Shown here: positions 11,648 to 23,048 of the stretch, one piece after another
Layout: the number at the start of each line of letters is the position of its first letter
Position numbering within the stretch: the stretch's first letter is position 1
Source of the DNA: Zhengitettix transpicula
Lineage: Eukaryota > Arthropoda > Insecta > Orthoptera > Tetrigidae
Assembly: GCA_037074705.1 (NCBI GenBank)
Contig: CM073596.1
Location: 14,874,501 to 14,938,500 of the forward strand
Length of the DNA: 64,000 bases
Direction of reading: 5' to 3'
Translations under genes and position numbers: made by a program
The notes under the pieces: generated by a model
Told to the model about the DNA's origin: nothing
Database searches by the model: none
What the model saw: the letters and a program-made list of their open reading frames with translations, nothing else

Positions 11648-11984
11648 TATGCTGAATGTTAAAACCTATTTTCACATCCTATTCAAAAAAACACAAACTT
11701 TGTTTTTCCGAGGCACTTATTCTCAAACTACACACTAGTGCGGTCGCAGCAGAGCTGAAGAGGATTACCAACCCTCAATAGAATTGTCAAATCCCTTAGG
11801 AATTTCCAATCTGTCCCTGTAAACTTGGGACGTGTCTCGAAAACAAATGTGCGACTCTCTCATCCTCAGAAATTACTAAACTAACATTTTCACCAAACAA
11901 TTATACAAAACTAATATTTAAAAATTAAAATAAAGAATCGATTAATTATAGCATTGTAAATTATGCTTTATTTATGTGTATCAT
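11648..11984. other. Short spacer between mariner and Penelope-like relic
   Basis: About 340 bp of ordinary A+T-rich sequence with nothing recognisable. It may include the decayed 3' end of the Penelope-like element. Confidence 0.4.
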
Positions 11985-12262
11985 TATGTGAGTGTTCTCA
12001 GTTATTTTTATGTATATAATTTCAGATACTTTGCGTGTATACATGTTTTTCTTTATATCTAAAATCTCAGCATCTTTCCAATCAAAATAATGGTTCTCCT
12101 CCAGTCAATGACCACTGACCACAATATGGTTCCATGTTTAAAAGTTGTTTTTGTGTTCCTTAAGTCTAATTTACAAAGCTAATTTTGTTTGCCCTATATA
12201 ACATTTATTACAATTTGGTTCACTTCAATTAATTTTGTATACAACATTATGTTGCTTTTCTT
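11985..12262 (-). pseudogene. GIY-YIG endonuclease domain remnant of Penelope-like element
   Basis: The minus strand near 12250-12150 reads NVVYKIN, stop, SEPNCNKCYIGQTKLAL, stop, IRLKEHKNNF. This is the VYKI-C-x-CNKCYIGQT-x-R-x-EH pattern of Penelope endonucleases. FDWKDAEIL and VSEIIYIK follow downstream (12100-12010), matching the region after the catalytic core. At least two in-frame stops and a frameshift are present. Confidence 0.82.
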
Positions 12263-12559
12263 TATCAATTTTATCTTTGCCTTTTTTTATAAATTTAGTA
12301 TTTTGAAAATATTTTTAAAAAATAAATTGGTTAAAAACAGTTTCAAGTTTTTGCTGAAATGACCACAATATGGCAATACCATAAACCGTTTTTTCACTTA
12401 TTTCTTATAATTAAACTAATTTTTCAATTATATTTATGTTTATTGTTTCTTTTAGATGTATGTTTGTTAATAAAATTTATAGCATAAGCATTATTGATTA
12501 AAATATTTTTTAAAATTTTCATTTATTTTTTGTATGGTATATGGAATTAGATAACAGTA

Positions 12560-12813
12560 AGGCTTTTTCTATGAGATTATTCACCATAGTTTTTTTTGTG
12601 TATACGGAGGCTGGATATAAAATTTAGCACTCGTCCTGAACACGTTACTTTACGGAACCAATTCGTTTCAATGGTGCCATTGTTATTAATGACACATACG
12701 TCTAAGAAACTATTTCTTTTATTATTATTTTCCATTACATATGTGAATTGGAGTTCATCATGGTAATTATTAAAAATTTGGATGATGTCATTAATTTAAT
12801 TATTGCTTAATAT

Positions 12814-12871
<58 letters not shown>

Positions 12872-13195
12872 CATATCTAAAGTATTTAATAGGCTTGTTT
12901 TCTAATTTATTAGACAATGAGTTTCTAAGCCTCTCTTAACAAATTAAAAAAATGGGAACCTTAACGGGGATCCCATAGTAGAAGCTTCTATCTGTTGGTC
13001 ACATTTTTGTATCACAATTGATACAATTGTATCAATTGGAAAAATGTTGATTGTAATATCATATTAAGTGCAATTTCCATTTCATTCCAAGGAATGTTAC
13101 AAAATTTCTTTATTCTTTCCCAACGAGATTTAATTCTACGTATAACAAGACAGTTTGGAACATTACTGAAGAGATAAAATATTGTCTGATATTGG
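12560..13195 (-). pseudogene. Penelope-type reverse transcriptase remnant
   Basis: Minus-strand pieces in order: LFSNVPNCLVIRRIKSRWE (about 13175-13120, matching the SLFTNVP-type region), CNIPWNEMEIALNMILQSTF (about 13105-13050), ASTMGSPL (near 12975, the AMGSPLSP box), then KYFRYV (near 12885), which should run into the catalytic YVDD. Instead the reading enters the AT microsatellite. Beyond it the frame resumes with FNNYHDELQFTYVMENNN, SFLDVCVINNNGTIETN and VLNFISS (about 12775-12605), the region that normally follows the active site. The polymerase is therefore dead. Confidence 0.8.
12817..12867. repeat. (AT)n microsatellite inside the Penelope-like RT
   Basis: About 25 uninterrupted AT units. 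On the minus strand it begins directly after codons reading FRYV, where the two catalytic aspartates would be. Confidence 0.95.
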
Positions 13196-15267
13196 TCAAA
13201 AAACTGAATTATTTATTAAATATAAACAGACGTAAAATACAATCAGTAATTAATTCATTTTTTCAAAGAATTTCAATGATACGAACCCTTGAACGTCCGC
13301 CGGGCATCTTTCCGTCCTGTATTTCCTCTTCGACTGACCAATCAGATTTATTGTAATTATCGGGAATAAAAAATTGACCAAATAAAAATCACTTTCGTGG
13401 AAATAAACAAAACAGCCTCAACGTCCCTTTAAATCTCACATGTCCACTAAATCAAACTAATGTTATTACAAATCGTCGAACAATGTCGATTTACGTATTC
13501 AACTTCAATGAACCTTCATAATTACGAATAAATCAATGATATGCAATTATTGCATCCAAATATGTTGATTACACCTAATACAACCGATTATGAAAATCGA
13601 ACAGACATTTTTAGATCATTACAAATTTTTTTTATATGTATTTTTCAGATTAAATACGAAATTCGACGAAATGTAAATGGTGTTACAATTCTGGATCAGA
13701 AGGTGATTGGGAGGCAATTATAAAAGTTTACGTGGGTAACCATCGTTTGAGTACAAATAAAACCCACTTAATATTTATCCAGGACAACTACATTGCAAAA
13801 TGAAATATTATGGACTTCAGCTGAACAGATTTTTTAATATACTATCATGAGAAAGAATGCATAGATTTTTAATACTTTAATAACTACTGATATCTGAGAT
13901 TCTTTCCTTCAATGTCAAGGTCTTCAGGAGTTCAAACTTCCATAATAGTGGAGTGAATAACGTTAAATAACGGAACTCTACTTCTGTTACATTACTTCCT
14001 CATTCCAAAGAAAATAATTTTGGTGTGACTTCAAAGAAAAAGACCCTCATAAAACCTGTATAATTTCTTTCTCTATTTTCCACACTAAAGTTGGACATTT
14101 CTATAAAATCAAACTCTCTCGCCTTTGGGTGTGTTCAAAGACGTCTTGTTTGCGAATAAGTTAAATAGGCGCGACACAAAGTCGATGTGTGTTTACCTTC
14201 CCGCACATAATTATCAAGATAATTATATTTTTTAAAATATTCCCTTAAATAATTATTTGATAATTACACGCTCAAACTGCGTAGGAAATTGAGGAGCAAA
14301 TGCAAGAGAAACTCAAAATTGCAAGAGTAAGTAATCTGTAACTAATTTGGAGGACGAAACAATTAAATATTAGGTGATATCTCGATTAAATATCATGGAA
14401 AAAACATTCATAATATTTCGCAGACTTTTACGTATTTTCTTTGAATGTTTTAATCATTATTTTTCCTATTTACTGTCAGTTAAAATGTGTTTACATTTAA
14501 TTAGTGCATGAATGCCAACCATAATATTTTGTCAGTCCCAAAATGACCTATTTGTATAAATGCTACGTAGTATATGCTTCGTACTATATTTTAGCTCATT
14601 ATTTTATTAAATAAGTTAAGAATTTGAACGAGTAAATTGAAAACGTCCGAATAATGTAGAAGTATTATCGTGACATTTCGAATTGAGCCTTATAATTGGT
14701 AAATATACAACTGTGTTCAGTTCTAAAAAAAAGAATTAAAATTTCGGTGCCCAATCTTCACTGCATTTATAATATCAGTATTATAGAGGGGCTTATTAGA
14801 AACATATTATAAGTAATCTATGATTTCCAGTGTAGTGAAGGGAAGTTTTTATTTGGTTTAATCTTTATTGAACCTTGTTTTAATTGGTTTAATCCATACT
14901 AAATCCTGTTTAGAACAAATTACATAACTACAAGTTTAAGGCAATTGAACGTATTGTTGACGTTTGTTATTTAGGAAGCATTTAAATGCGTTGGAGGTTT
15001 AGATAAATTTGAATCCACTCTGTAACTCTTACTTCGTTTCAAACCAACGTAGTTGGGGGAGCGGAGGGGCGACGTGTCGGCGAAGCAAACTTAAATTTAT
15101 GCGTGTAGCTCGAGAGCCTTCCCTTGTCCGAGATCTCCACAGGGCCGAACCATAAACCACCCGACATCTTGCCACGTGTTCCAAGCCATTGTTTTGTCCC
15201 ATACAAGATCACAATCGAAACTGCGTCTTAAGTGCGTGATTTAATGCGGAATACGTTTATTTATATA
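13196..15267. other. Unassigned DNA
   Basis: No gene recognised. 15030-15240 is a G+C-richer, repeat-free island just before the first R3 copy; its role is unknown. Confidence 0.4.
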
Positions 15268-15893
15268 CTAGCTGATTGCCCGGAAAAGTATTTAATTGCG
15301 TCAATACCAACAAACAAACCTCCGAATTAATTTACCAGTAGAATACTTAAATATACTCATTGAGTTTTACAGTCTCCAGACATTACGAAAGATTAAATTT
15401 GTAAAATTATTAGCTATAATCACAATGGTAACAAATGGACGCCATTTTGGAGTCATTAATATGGCACGAAAATTAACTTACATTTCCCGCAAGAATCGTA
15501 AAGTATTTCAGATTGTTTTTTTATTATCAATCTATGGAGTATTTCTGGATAAATTTATCCTTTTTATTCGATGAAAATAATTTTGCTCTATTTCATTACG
15601 TAAATAGGAACTATTTCCTTTGAACGTCGCGTAGTAACGTCTCTCTCTGTGCCGCCGACGTCACGGTCTCTTGAGGGGCAGTTATTCAACACAAATTTAT
15701 CACGTTTCTGAATTATAATTCTTTCCAAATTTATGCTAGGATTTCTCACCCACACAGTACCGTTTCTCAAGTTTTGAAGAATATGTGTACCAATTTTTGT
15801 TGCAGTCTGTTCACGCGTTAAAATTTGTATGGAAATTAACGTAAATAAATACATGCATACATACAAATATACATCCTTTTTTATTATGTAGAT
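15268..15893 (+). repeat. R3 repeat, copy A
   Basis: Member of a ~740-765 bp family whose best copies start with ACTAGCTGGGTGCCCGGCG-type heads and end with ACATACAAATATACATCC then TTTTTTATTATATAGAT. This copy has a deletion just after the head (ACTAGCTGATTGCCCGG). It keeps the TATGGAGTATT, TAGTAACGTCTCTCTCTG and TGTGTACCAATTTTTGTTGC blocks. The tail resembles the AT-rich 3' ends of RTE-type LINEs and their SINEs, but no coding part is visible, so the class remains open. Confidence 0.8.
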
Positions 15894-15989
15894 AAAAGTT
15901 TAGCAATATTAAGTGGGTCCTCTTCAAAAACGTCGTTTCCATATTATGTCGCTGCTGTAAATAATCGACGATACGTCATAGCAATTCAG

Positions 15990-16450
15990 TCGCGATATTA
16001 AGCAAAGGATTAATTAATTCGTGAGACACGTCTAGTATAGTTTTCTGGGTGAGGCTACTGGATTAAATTATTGTTGTTCTATTGCAGGCCTAATTAATAC
16101 AGGAATGAACAGCGGTTAACTGGCGTTGACTCGTCACACGCAGTTACGATACGCGCTGAAGTTACAAGTACGAAGTCATTTTTAATCCCCGTGAGATGTG
16201 TTGATTAATTAGCGGCAAATCTTGTCGACGCGAGCTCCGGCTTCGAGGAGTAATCGATAGCTACAGCTAGTCGCGTGTGTCATAATGCGAGCAGCAATTA
16301 ACAGACTAATTAATGCCATGTGCCGGGAACAATGCTTCGTCAACAAAGAATGTGTAATCCCGGGAACCGGACAAAAGGTAAACACAAACAGTCGAACCGT
16401 TCGCAACGTTTAGTTGTAAATCTGCGGATTAATTGCGCCGCTTCTATAGA
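15990..16450. promoter_or_regulatory. Candidate regulatory island with TAATTA cluster
   Basis: A repeat-free, relatively G+C-rich island that contains at least five TAATTA/ATTAAT cores (near 16008, 16091, 16203, 16303 and 16427), several extended to 8-10 bp such as TTAATTAATT and ACTAATTAATG. TAATTA is the core site of many homeodomain factors. The cluster stands out because the flanking bases are not A+T-rich. Seen: the motif clustering. Inferred: possible enhancer. A+T bias alone can produce some of these cores. Confidence 0.3.
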
Positions 16451-19123
16451 AATAAATTATTATTGACGCTTAAGTGGGCAAGCGCCGGACAATGTGATAA
16501 AATTAGGGGGAGTTTTCGACAATGGAATCGTACCGAAACAATCGCGTCCGGACCCATAACGAACTTTACTAAACGAGGGTCGCGAACGGACAGGTTGGGT
16601 TACCTTCTACAAAATCGCCCATAGCTGCAAAATATTTAAGGTCCTCTGAACCTACATTTCGATGTCGAATAATAGAGCTGTTAGCCACTTATTGAATAAA
16701 CGACGTTGAACGGTAGTTACGAAAATTTTAGGTAATATGTAATACAATCGACAACTATATAAATTAAAAGTACATGTAGATCATAAGAAAACGCACGAGA
16801 TGTCACTAAGAGACCATCAAATTATTTATGCACTTTCAAATTGATTATCACTCGAGTTAAGCGGCCCACAAGCACAAAAACAGTGCCAAAATCGACCATA
16901 TATTATTTTGAGTCGAAACTGAATAAAATACTTATCGCACTAGAATAAAGGAAATGTTATGTACCCTATTAGTTAAATAATGTAGAAGGTCGCCAATAAC
17001 ATTTTGGTTGACGCGATCATAAAAATTTTCCGTAAAAAATAATTCCGAGTCAGATTTCTTTGTCTTTACTGGCTTCATCCCGTCTGCTCAACTTATTTTT
17101 GTTTGAATTGGTTCCCGTGTCGTGCTCGGATCGAAATTAGAATATTTAACTTTATGTCTGGATTTATTAATTAGCAAATGTGTAAATATCCCGTTGACAG
17201 ATGCATTTAACTTAACATAACTAAACCCTTAGGTCTATTAATGAAGGTCGTGATAGATTAGATTTATTAAGTTTTACTGACGATGTAGGACAAAAAAAAT
17301 CACCGTTATACAATTATATATACATCAATGACAAAGAACAGCAACACACAAATAATAACTACGTAAAATATAATTATACAATATTTTTTAACGTTAGCAT
17401 GGGAAAATTTAATTTTGACTAAACTTGTATTTAAAATGGCGTGTTTATAGAACTCAAAATTTAATAAGTCACCTCTTTTAATTTATTTTCTTTAGATATG
17501 TGTCGATTAAGCCGGTTTATCATATCTATTTTCCGTTTTCAATCAATACAAACATTTTAATTTTCTTTACGCCTGTAATGGATTTACACGTTTGAAATTA
17601 TTTTACGTCTGAAAAACGCTGTTTTAGTAATTAAATCTTTCTCTAGTTCTATTTGAGCAGTTTCTCGTTATTAGTATTTTAAGAACCAGTACCTAAAAGG
17701 TATATAGTGAATAAGACGTACAAGCGTCAGTCTGACGTACACGTTTGCTTGTCAGAAGGCAAGGCTTATTATTTTTGTCTTATCTACGGTGTGACAGCTC
17801 GCTTCACTTCATCATCTGGGGTGGAATGATTACCCTTGAGGACGCCTTTCTGTTTCGCGAAAATATGAAAATCACAACACTGTAAAGGTGGGAGACTTTC
17901 AATATTATTCACCAAGGCGTATGAAAAGATTCGAAAATATGTGCTTACCGGTAAGAAAAATACGTATTATTCACATTCTACATTACGCTGTGGAATTATA
18001 TCAGATATTTTCTAATGTAAGATAATTTTGCCACCTTTTTATTAATTAAAATTAATTTAATTTAGTAATTATTCCCTTTTGACGGATTGAATTATATTAT
18101 AAAATCTAAAATATTCGTTCATGATTTTAGAACTGTATTCGTCAAACAATTGGGAATTAAATATTTTATGTCCTGCCTGTTAACTTTCAGCAAATTTCGG
18201 TCTTTTCTCTTGTTAGACAAAAACTTTATAAATGAATCGTGAACATTCTTGAAATATTTGCTAATATATATTTCTGTGAGGAAACGTCAGAACTGTGTCT
18301 GTGAATACGAGCGACATGTTAAACAAGAATTCACAAAGGCGAGCTTCAAACGTGGCGGTATGTTGAAGATGCAAATGGCGAAATTCCTTCAGGGTGTGTA
18401 GAGAAGAGAGAAATAATATTTAAATTTTGCGGAAAGGAAATATGGACATACGTCCATCGACAAAAGATTCAATCCTACTCCAGCGCTGGGAGACCTTGCC
18501 ACAAAAGGAACGCGACATCCGCGCAATTTGAATTGCATAGATTTAAGATGCGTGCGCGCCTTGCCAGGAAATATTGGATAAGCATTACTTTGAGGAATGA
18601 CACACAACCATGATGCCACGAAAGCGCAGGGCCATTTATAAAATAAGCAGGAAAGTCTTTTTCTTTTAGTGCTGTAATAAATAGCTTTTCCAATTTTAAA
18701 TATTCATATTTATTACTTATTTATTAATTATTTAAATGACGCGACGTTGCGAGAATCTAAAATAAAAGGAAAAACAGGAAAAAGAAACTAAGAAATACGG
18801 ACTATATATATATCACGTTCACGACCATGAAATCTTCCTCTCTATACGGTATTGTGATTTACTTCAATAAATGCCCAAGTTTAATTGAAAAATCATGAAA
18901 GTAGTTTGATGACGTTCTTACATTTTAATAATTACTATGGTACATAGGAGAGACCGTACAGTTCTCGTTGTATTATGAATTTTGACAAATGTTACAATCG
19001 TCCATAGAATCCTTAAATAACTGAGGGTCAACTATACTAGTTAATGTATTACTTTACACAAACATTATTCTTTAAAGTTGAATCCTAAAAATTGGCATCG
19101 TAACAGCACTAATTATATTAATA
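16451..19123. other. Unassigned DNA
   Basis: Starts in the same G+C-richer island (to about 16625), then ordinary A+T-rich sequence. The frames at 16433-16624, 18389-18619 and 18475-18693 show no family features. No repeats of the families in this window were seen. Confidence 0.4.
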
Positions 19124-19887
19124 ACTAGCTGGGTGCCAGGCGTTACCCGTGTACTTATTTATATAAACCCGAAAAAGTATTTAATTCTACATTAATCTTT
19201 AGCCAAGAAGTGATTAAACATAAATCTAACTGTTCCGTACATACTTTCACCGATAGTGCATTAATTCAACAGCTATTAAATACATTGAATTTTATTCCAT
19301 CAATCCCAACAAACATATCTCCGAATTCCTTTACGAATAGAATACTTAAATACATTCATTGAGTATTTCAAGATATAATTGTCCCTCAGTCTTCACATAT
19401 TACAATAGATTAAATTTATGAAATTCTTAGCTAGATTCACAATGTAAACAAAAGGTCGCCATATTGTAGTCACTAATATGACACGAAAATTAACTTACAT
19501 TTCTCGCAAAGATCGTTAAGTATTTCGTATTGTTTTTTTATTATCATTCTATGTAGAATTTGTGTATAACATTATATTTTTTAATTCAATGAAAATGTTT
19601 CTGCTTTATTTTATTACGGAAATGGGAACTCTTTCCTTTGTTCGCCGCGTACTAACGTCTCTCGCTGTCCCGTGACGTCACGGTCTCTTGACACGCAGTA
19701 ATTTAACTCAAAATGATCACATTTTATAATTATAAGTCTTTCCACATTTATACAATGGGTTTCTCACCCACACAGTACGGTTTCTCGTATTTTTAAGAAT
19801 ATGTGAACCAATTTTTGTTGCAATCTGTTCACGTGTTTAAATTTACGTAAATACATACAAATATACATATTTTTTTATTATATAGAT
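19124..19887 (+). repeat. R3 repeat, copy B (full length)
   Basis: About 764 bp from ACTAGCTGGGTGCCAGGCGT to TATTATATAGAT. It contains every block of the family, including CACCGATAGTGCATTAATTC, TCACTAATATGACACGAAAA and the palindrome TGACGTCA at 19673-19680. One of the two best reference copies in the window (the other is at 31303). Confidence 0.88.
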
Positions 19888-21734
19888 TATTACAGGTGTT
19901 CAATAGACGATCTCCAAGATACTGTTATAACAGTGTTGAAAATAAGTTTGAAAACAGAAATTTCAGAACTACAAAAATAAACACTCAAATTGTAACGTTT
20001 TTATGTTTCGTATCTAGTCAAGTTCTAAATCGTTACGTGTAACAAATGATTAACAAACGATCAAACCAATTATTTCGCTGGTATACATTTTGAGTTCCTA
20101 TTTTTCAGCATTGTGGTATTACATGTGTCACTATAAATGTATGTGTCTGTGTACACGGCCAGCGTCAATCGAACCTGTTGGAATTTGCGACGAAGATTTA
20201 TGGTAGTTGAACGATCCAGCTATGAGGTATCCGTCAGCATCAATGAGACTCTTCATTCCCCACAATCTAATTGAATGAATTCACAAGTTGATTTGTGTGT
20301 TTTGCAGCCCCACCTTTCCTTTCCCCGATTCAATGTTTTCTATGTTTCTGAAAGTGTGGTTGCAATTATCGTAGTAGACTGCTTGTCCGGTATATGGCAG
20401 GACAATTATTTATTTCTCAAAATTTTTTCAATTATCTAGATTAGATTTTTTATCCATTAAATTGTTTGATAAGTATAATTTTCCGTTTTAATATTTTGGA
20501 ATGAATTCATACAAATATTCGTCCTTAATATTAACTTTTACTAGAAAGTACACCAAATTATACTTTTTGGTTTTTCGTAGAATTTGTTTTTTAATATAAT
20601 TTGATAGCCTTACTTAGGTCGGATTGAATTATGAATCTACTTGTCAGTAACTTTCTACATTTGTCCATTTATGAGTTTTTAATGTTAATTTTAATGTCTA
20701 TAATTTTTTTTTTAATTTATCATGATTCTTTTATGTCTTTAAAGATTTTATTTTTACTCCGACAATTTGTTAGGTTTTAGTTTGTATTATGATATTATAA
20801 TGTTATAGCATCCATGTCATAAATGCAGTACCAATTATAAATAAATTTCCACACATACCATTCTAATCACATTTTCTGTTGTGACGAGTCTCCGCATATG
20901 ACGGACAGACCTACTTATTGTTGGCAGCATTTGTTTTAAAGTGATTTATGTAAGAGACATTGTTCCTTTTACATAATTGTTATGACATTTTTCTCCCTGG
21001 CGCGACGCATTCATGACATGAAAGCCGTGGGTCATGGATTCATAATGGCACAATCTGTCGGCTGAACAGAACAGGGCAGTAAGATAGCATCGGCTGAATA
21101 GGTCGTGGCCACTCATTGCAGACCAGCCGCCTGTGTTAAAATGCCATTATCCAGCACAGCTCGATAATAATGGTAATTGGCTAACCACACAGATAAATCG
21201 CGTCAAATGCACTATTCACTGATCAAGACAAAAACACACGTGCGTTAATTCAAGAGTTATGTGGACATCATGCATGGACATACGAGCTCGTTCTTTACTC
21301 CTCTACTCTTGTTCTAACTAAATGAGGTTTTGTCTGAGTAAATTAAATCTGTACATAATAACCATGCAATATCCCAACGGACGGAAACCTCAGAGACCTA
21401 ATATTAGTAGAATAAGGAATGTTGTCCTAAATCGTTTGTTTCAAAGTTGGTTAGTTACAACTATTAACACTTGTAAGTGTGTAAGTTTCTTTTCTTATTT
21501 TAAAATAAGTTTATTTATTTTATCTACCAAGATACTAGGTCAGAAGTCTGCCTTCGACAGAACTCGTTGAAGAATCAGCTTTTCCCGCTAATGGCATACG
21601 AGACCTTTTCTTAGTTAGTTTCTTAGCCGGGTTATCAAATTATATACATGTGAAGAATGTCGCTGAAAATTAAGAAATTAGAATTCCGTGCCTCAGTACA
21701 ACCGTGGTCCGAGTCAATGTGCAATTTATTATTT
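19888..21734. other. Unassigned DNA with a G+C-richer island at 20990-21310
   Basis: Mostly A+T-rich. The 20990-21310 part is repeat-free and G+C-richer, with short ATTA/ATAAT-type sites (for example GCCATTATCC and GGTAATTGGC). It is a candidate conserved non-coding element, not demonstrable from a single genome. Confidence 0.35.
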
Positions 21735-21931
21735 ACTAGCTGGGTGCCCGGCGTTGCCCGAGATGTCCCGATACACTCCAATTTCGGTTGCTTTTGCGCT
21801 ATTTTTATGTAACGCTCCTCGAGGGTGTAGATTTGTAAGCGGAACATACCCATATGCATACCCACATGTATACACACATACATACCCGTATAAGACAATT
21901 TTATGTAATATATATAGATAGATAGATATAC
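21735..21931 (+). repeat. Short repeat sharing the R3 head but with a different body
   Basis: Begins with an almost perfect R3 head (ACTAGCTGGGTGCCCGGCG, then TTGCCCG). It then diverges completely into GATGTCCCGATACACTCC, TTGCTTTTGCGCTATTTT and GCGGAACATACC, and ends in ATATATATAGATAGATAG. About 200 bp, SINE-like in size. The shared head with a distinct body suggests a modular relationship between the two families. Confidence 0.7.
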
Positions 21932-22099
21932 ATACACTATTTAAAACAATTATTAAAATTGTAGACATATAATTTTTCCATCTGAAATTAAACTATTTGG
22001 TGGTTTTAGTAATCTGCAGTTGGTAGCATTGTATAAAATTAATACAAAATATTACGAAATACGCTGTCTTCAATAAAAAAATATCAATTTTGAACATTT

Positions 22100-22460
22100 A
22101 AGTATTGTTTTTATCATAATTCTATGTATCTTCCAGTGCGTATTGCAAGATATAATTGGGAAACATATTGGTCCCTGATCCCGTTAAATATTCCACTTCA
22201 AAACTCAAGTTATTTAAAAGAAAATTAATGCCATGGATTGTATAACCTTTCATAATAAATTATATTTATCACTCGATGTGGTATTGATAGATTTAATTAT
22301 ACTTATTATTCAATCAAAATATTTTTGCTCAGCTTCATTTCTCAGAAATTGAACATCTATAACGTCGTTCCCAAAAATGGAAAACAAATATTGCTATCCT
22401 AACATCAAATTTTTGTTTCACGACACAAATTGCACGCAATAATTTGTTTACATTTATACA
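22100..22460 (+). repeat. R3-related relic, older copy
   Basis: Diverged R3 segments can be followed: TTGCAAGATATAATTGGG with TGGTCCCT (compare GATATAATTGTCCCTCAG in copy B), then ATTCAATCAAAATATTTTTGC. Its ends are unclear. It lies immediately upstream of a second R3-related copy. Confidence 0.5.
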
Positions 22461-22507
22461 AATTTATAGAAATACGTCGCGTAAAGTATAATTAATTGTA
22501 CTTTTAA

Positions 22508-23048
22508 TTCAATTTAAATGTTCCTATTTCTGTACATACCTTTGACTGATAGTGAATTAATTGAATAACGACCATAAAAACTTTCGGAGTTCCGTACGTC
22601 ATTTTCAATACTTTTATAGTTACAAACATATAATTCAGCAGTCGTACCTTAGACAAATCTTATTATCTTCTGAAATATTATACAGGATACAATAGTACGT
22701 TATATTATGAAATTTTATAAATCTAGACCGACCCACATTTGAATGTATTATAAGGCGCCATATTGGCTTTATCAAAGATAGCGGGATAATTAACTATTCC
22801 AAATTAACTTTGCGCAAGGAAGATAAAGTGTTTCGTATTGTTTTTTATTACTATTCGATGGATTAATACTGGAAAAAATTTTACTTTTTATTCAATCAAA
22901 ATATTTCTGCTTTATTTCATTACGAAATACAGAACTATATTTAGGATGCGTCAATGTCTTGAAAACTTATTTTGTATAAAGAACAACGTAAATACATACA
23001 TACATACATACATACATACAAATATACATCCTTTTTTATTATATAGAT
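22508..23048 (+). repeat. R3-related copy with (CATA)n and intact tail
   Basis: Starts with GTACATACCTTTGACTGATAG (compare CGTACATACTTTCACCGATAG in copy B), continues through GGCGCCATATTGGC, AAGTGTTTCGTATTG and TTCAATCAAAATATTTCTGC, and ends with the tail ATACAAATATACATCC and TTTTTTATTATATAGAT. The CATA tract at 22992-23021 has expanded to about seven units within the tail. The TGACGTCA part is deleted. Confidence 0.7.

Larger units (their letters stand above)
11985..13195 (-). mobile_element. Penelope-like element relic, 5'-truncated
   Basis: Reading the minus strand with frame changes gives the expected order of a Penelope-like retroelement: reverse transcriptase fingers/palm, then the C-terminal RT region, then a GIY-YIG endonuclease. 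About 1.2 kb survives of an ORF that is normally near 2.5 kb, and it has many stops. An (AT)n tract at 12817-12867 divides the RT. No long terminal repeats or target duplication could be assigned. The family call rests on several independent motifs in the right order and is therefore strong even though the copy is old. Confidence 0.82.
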
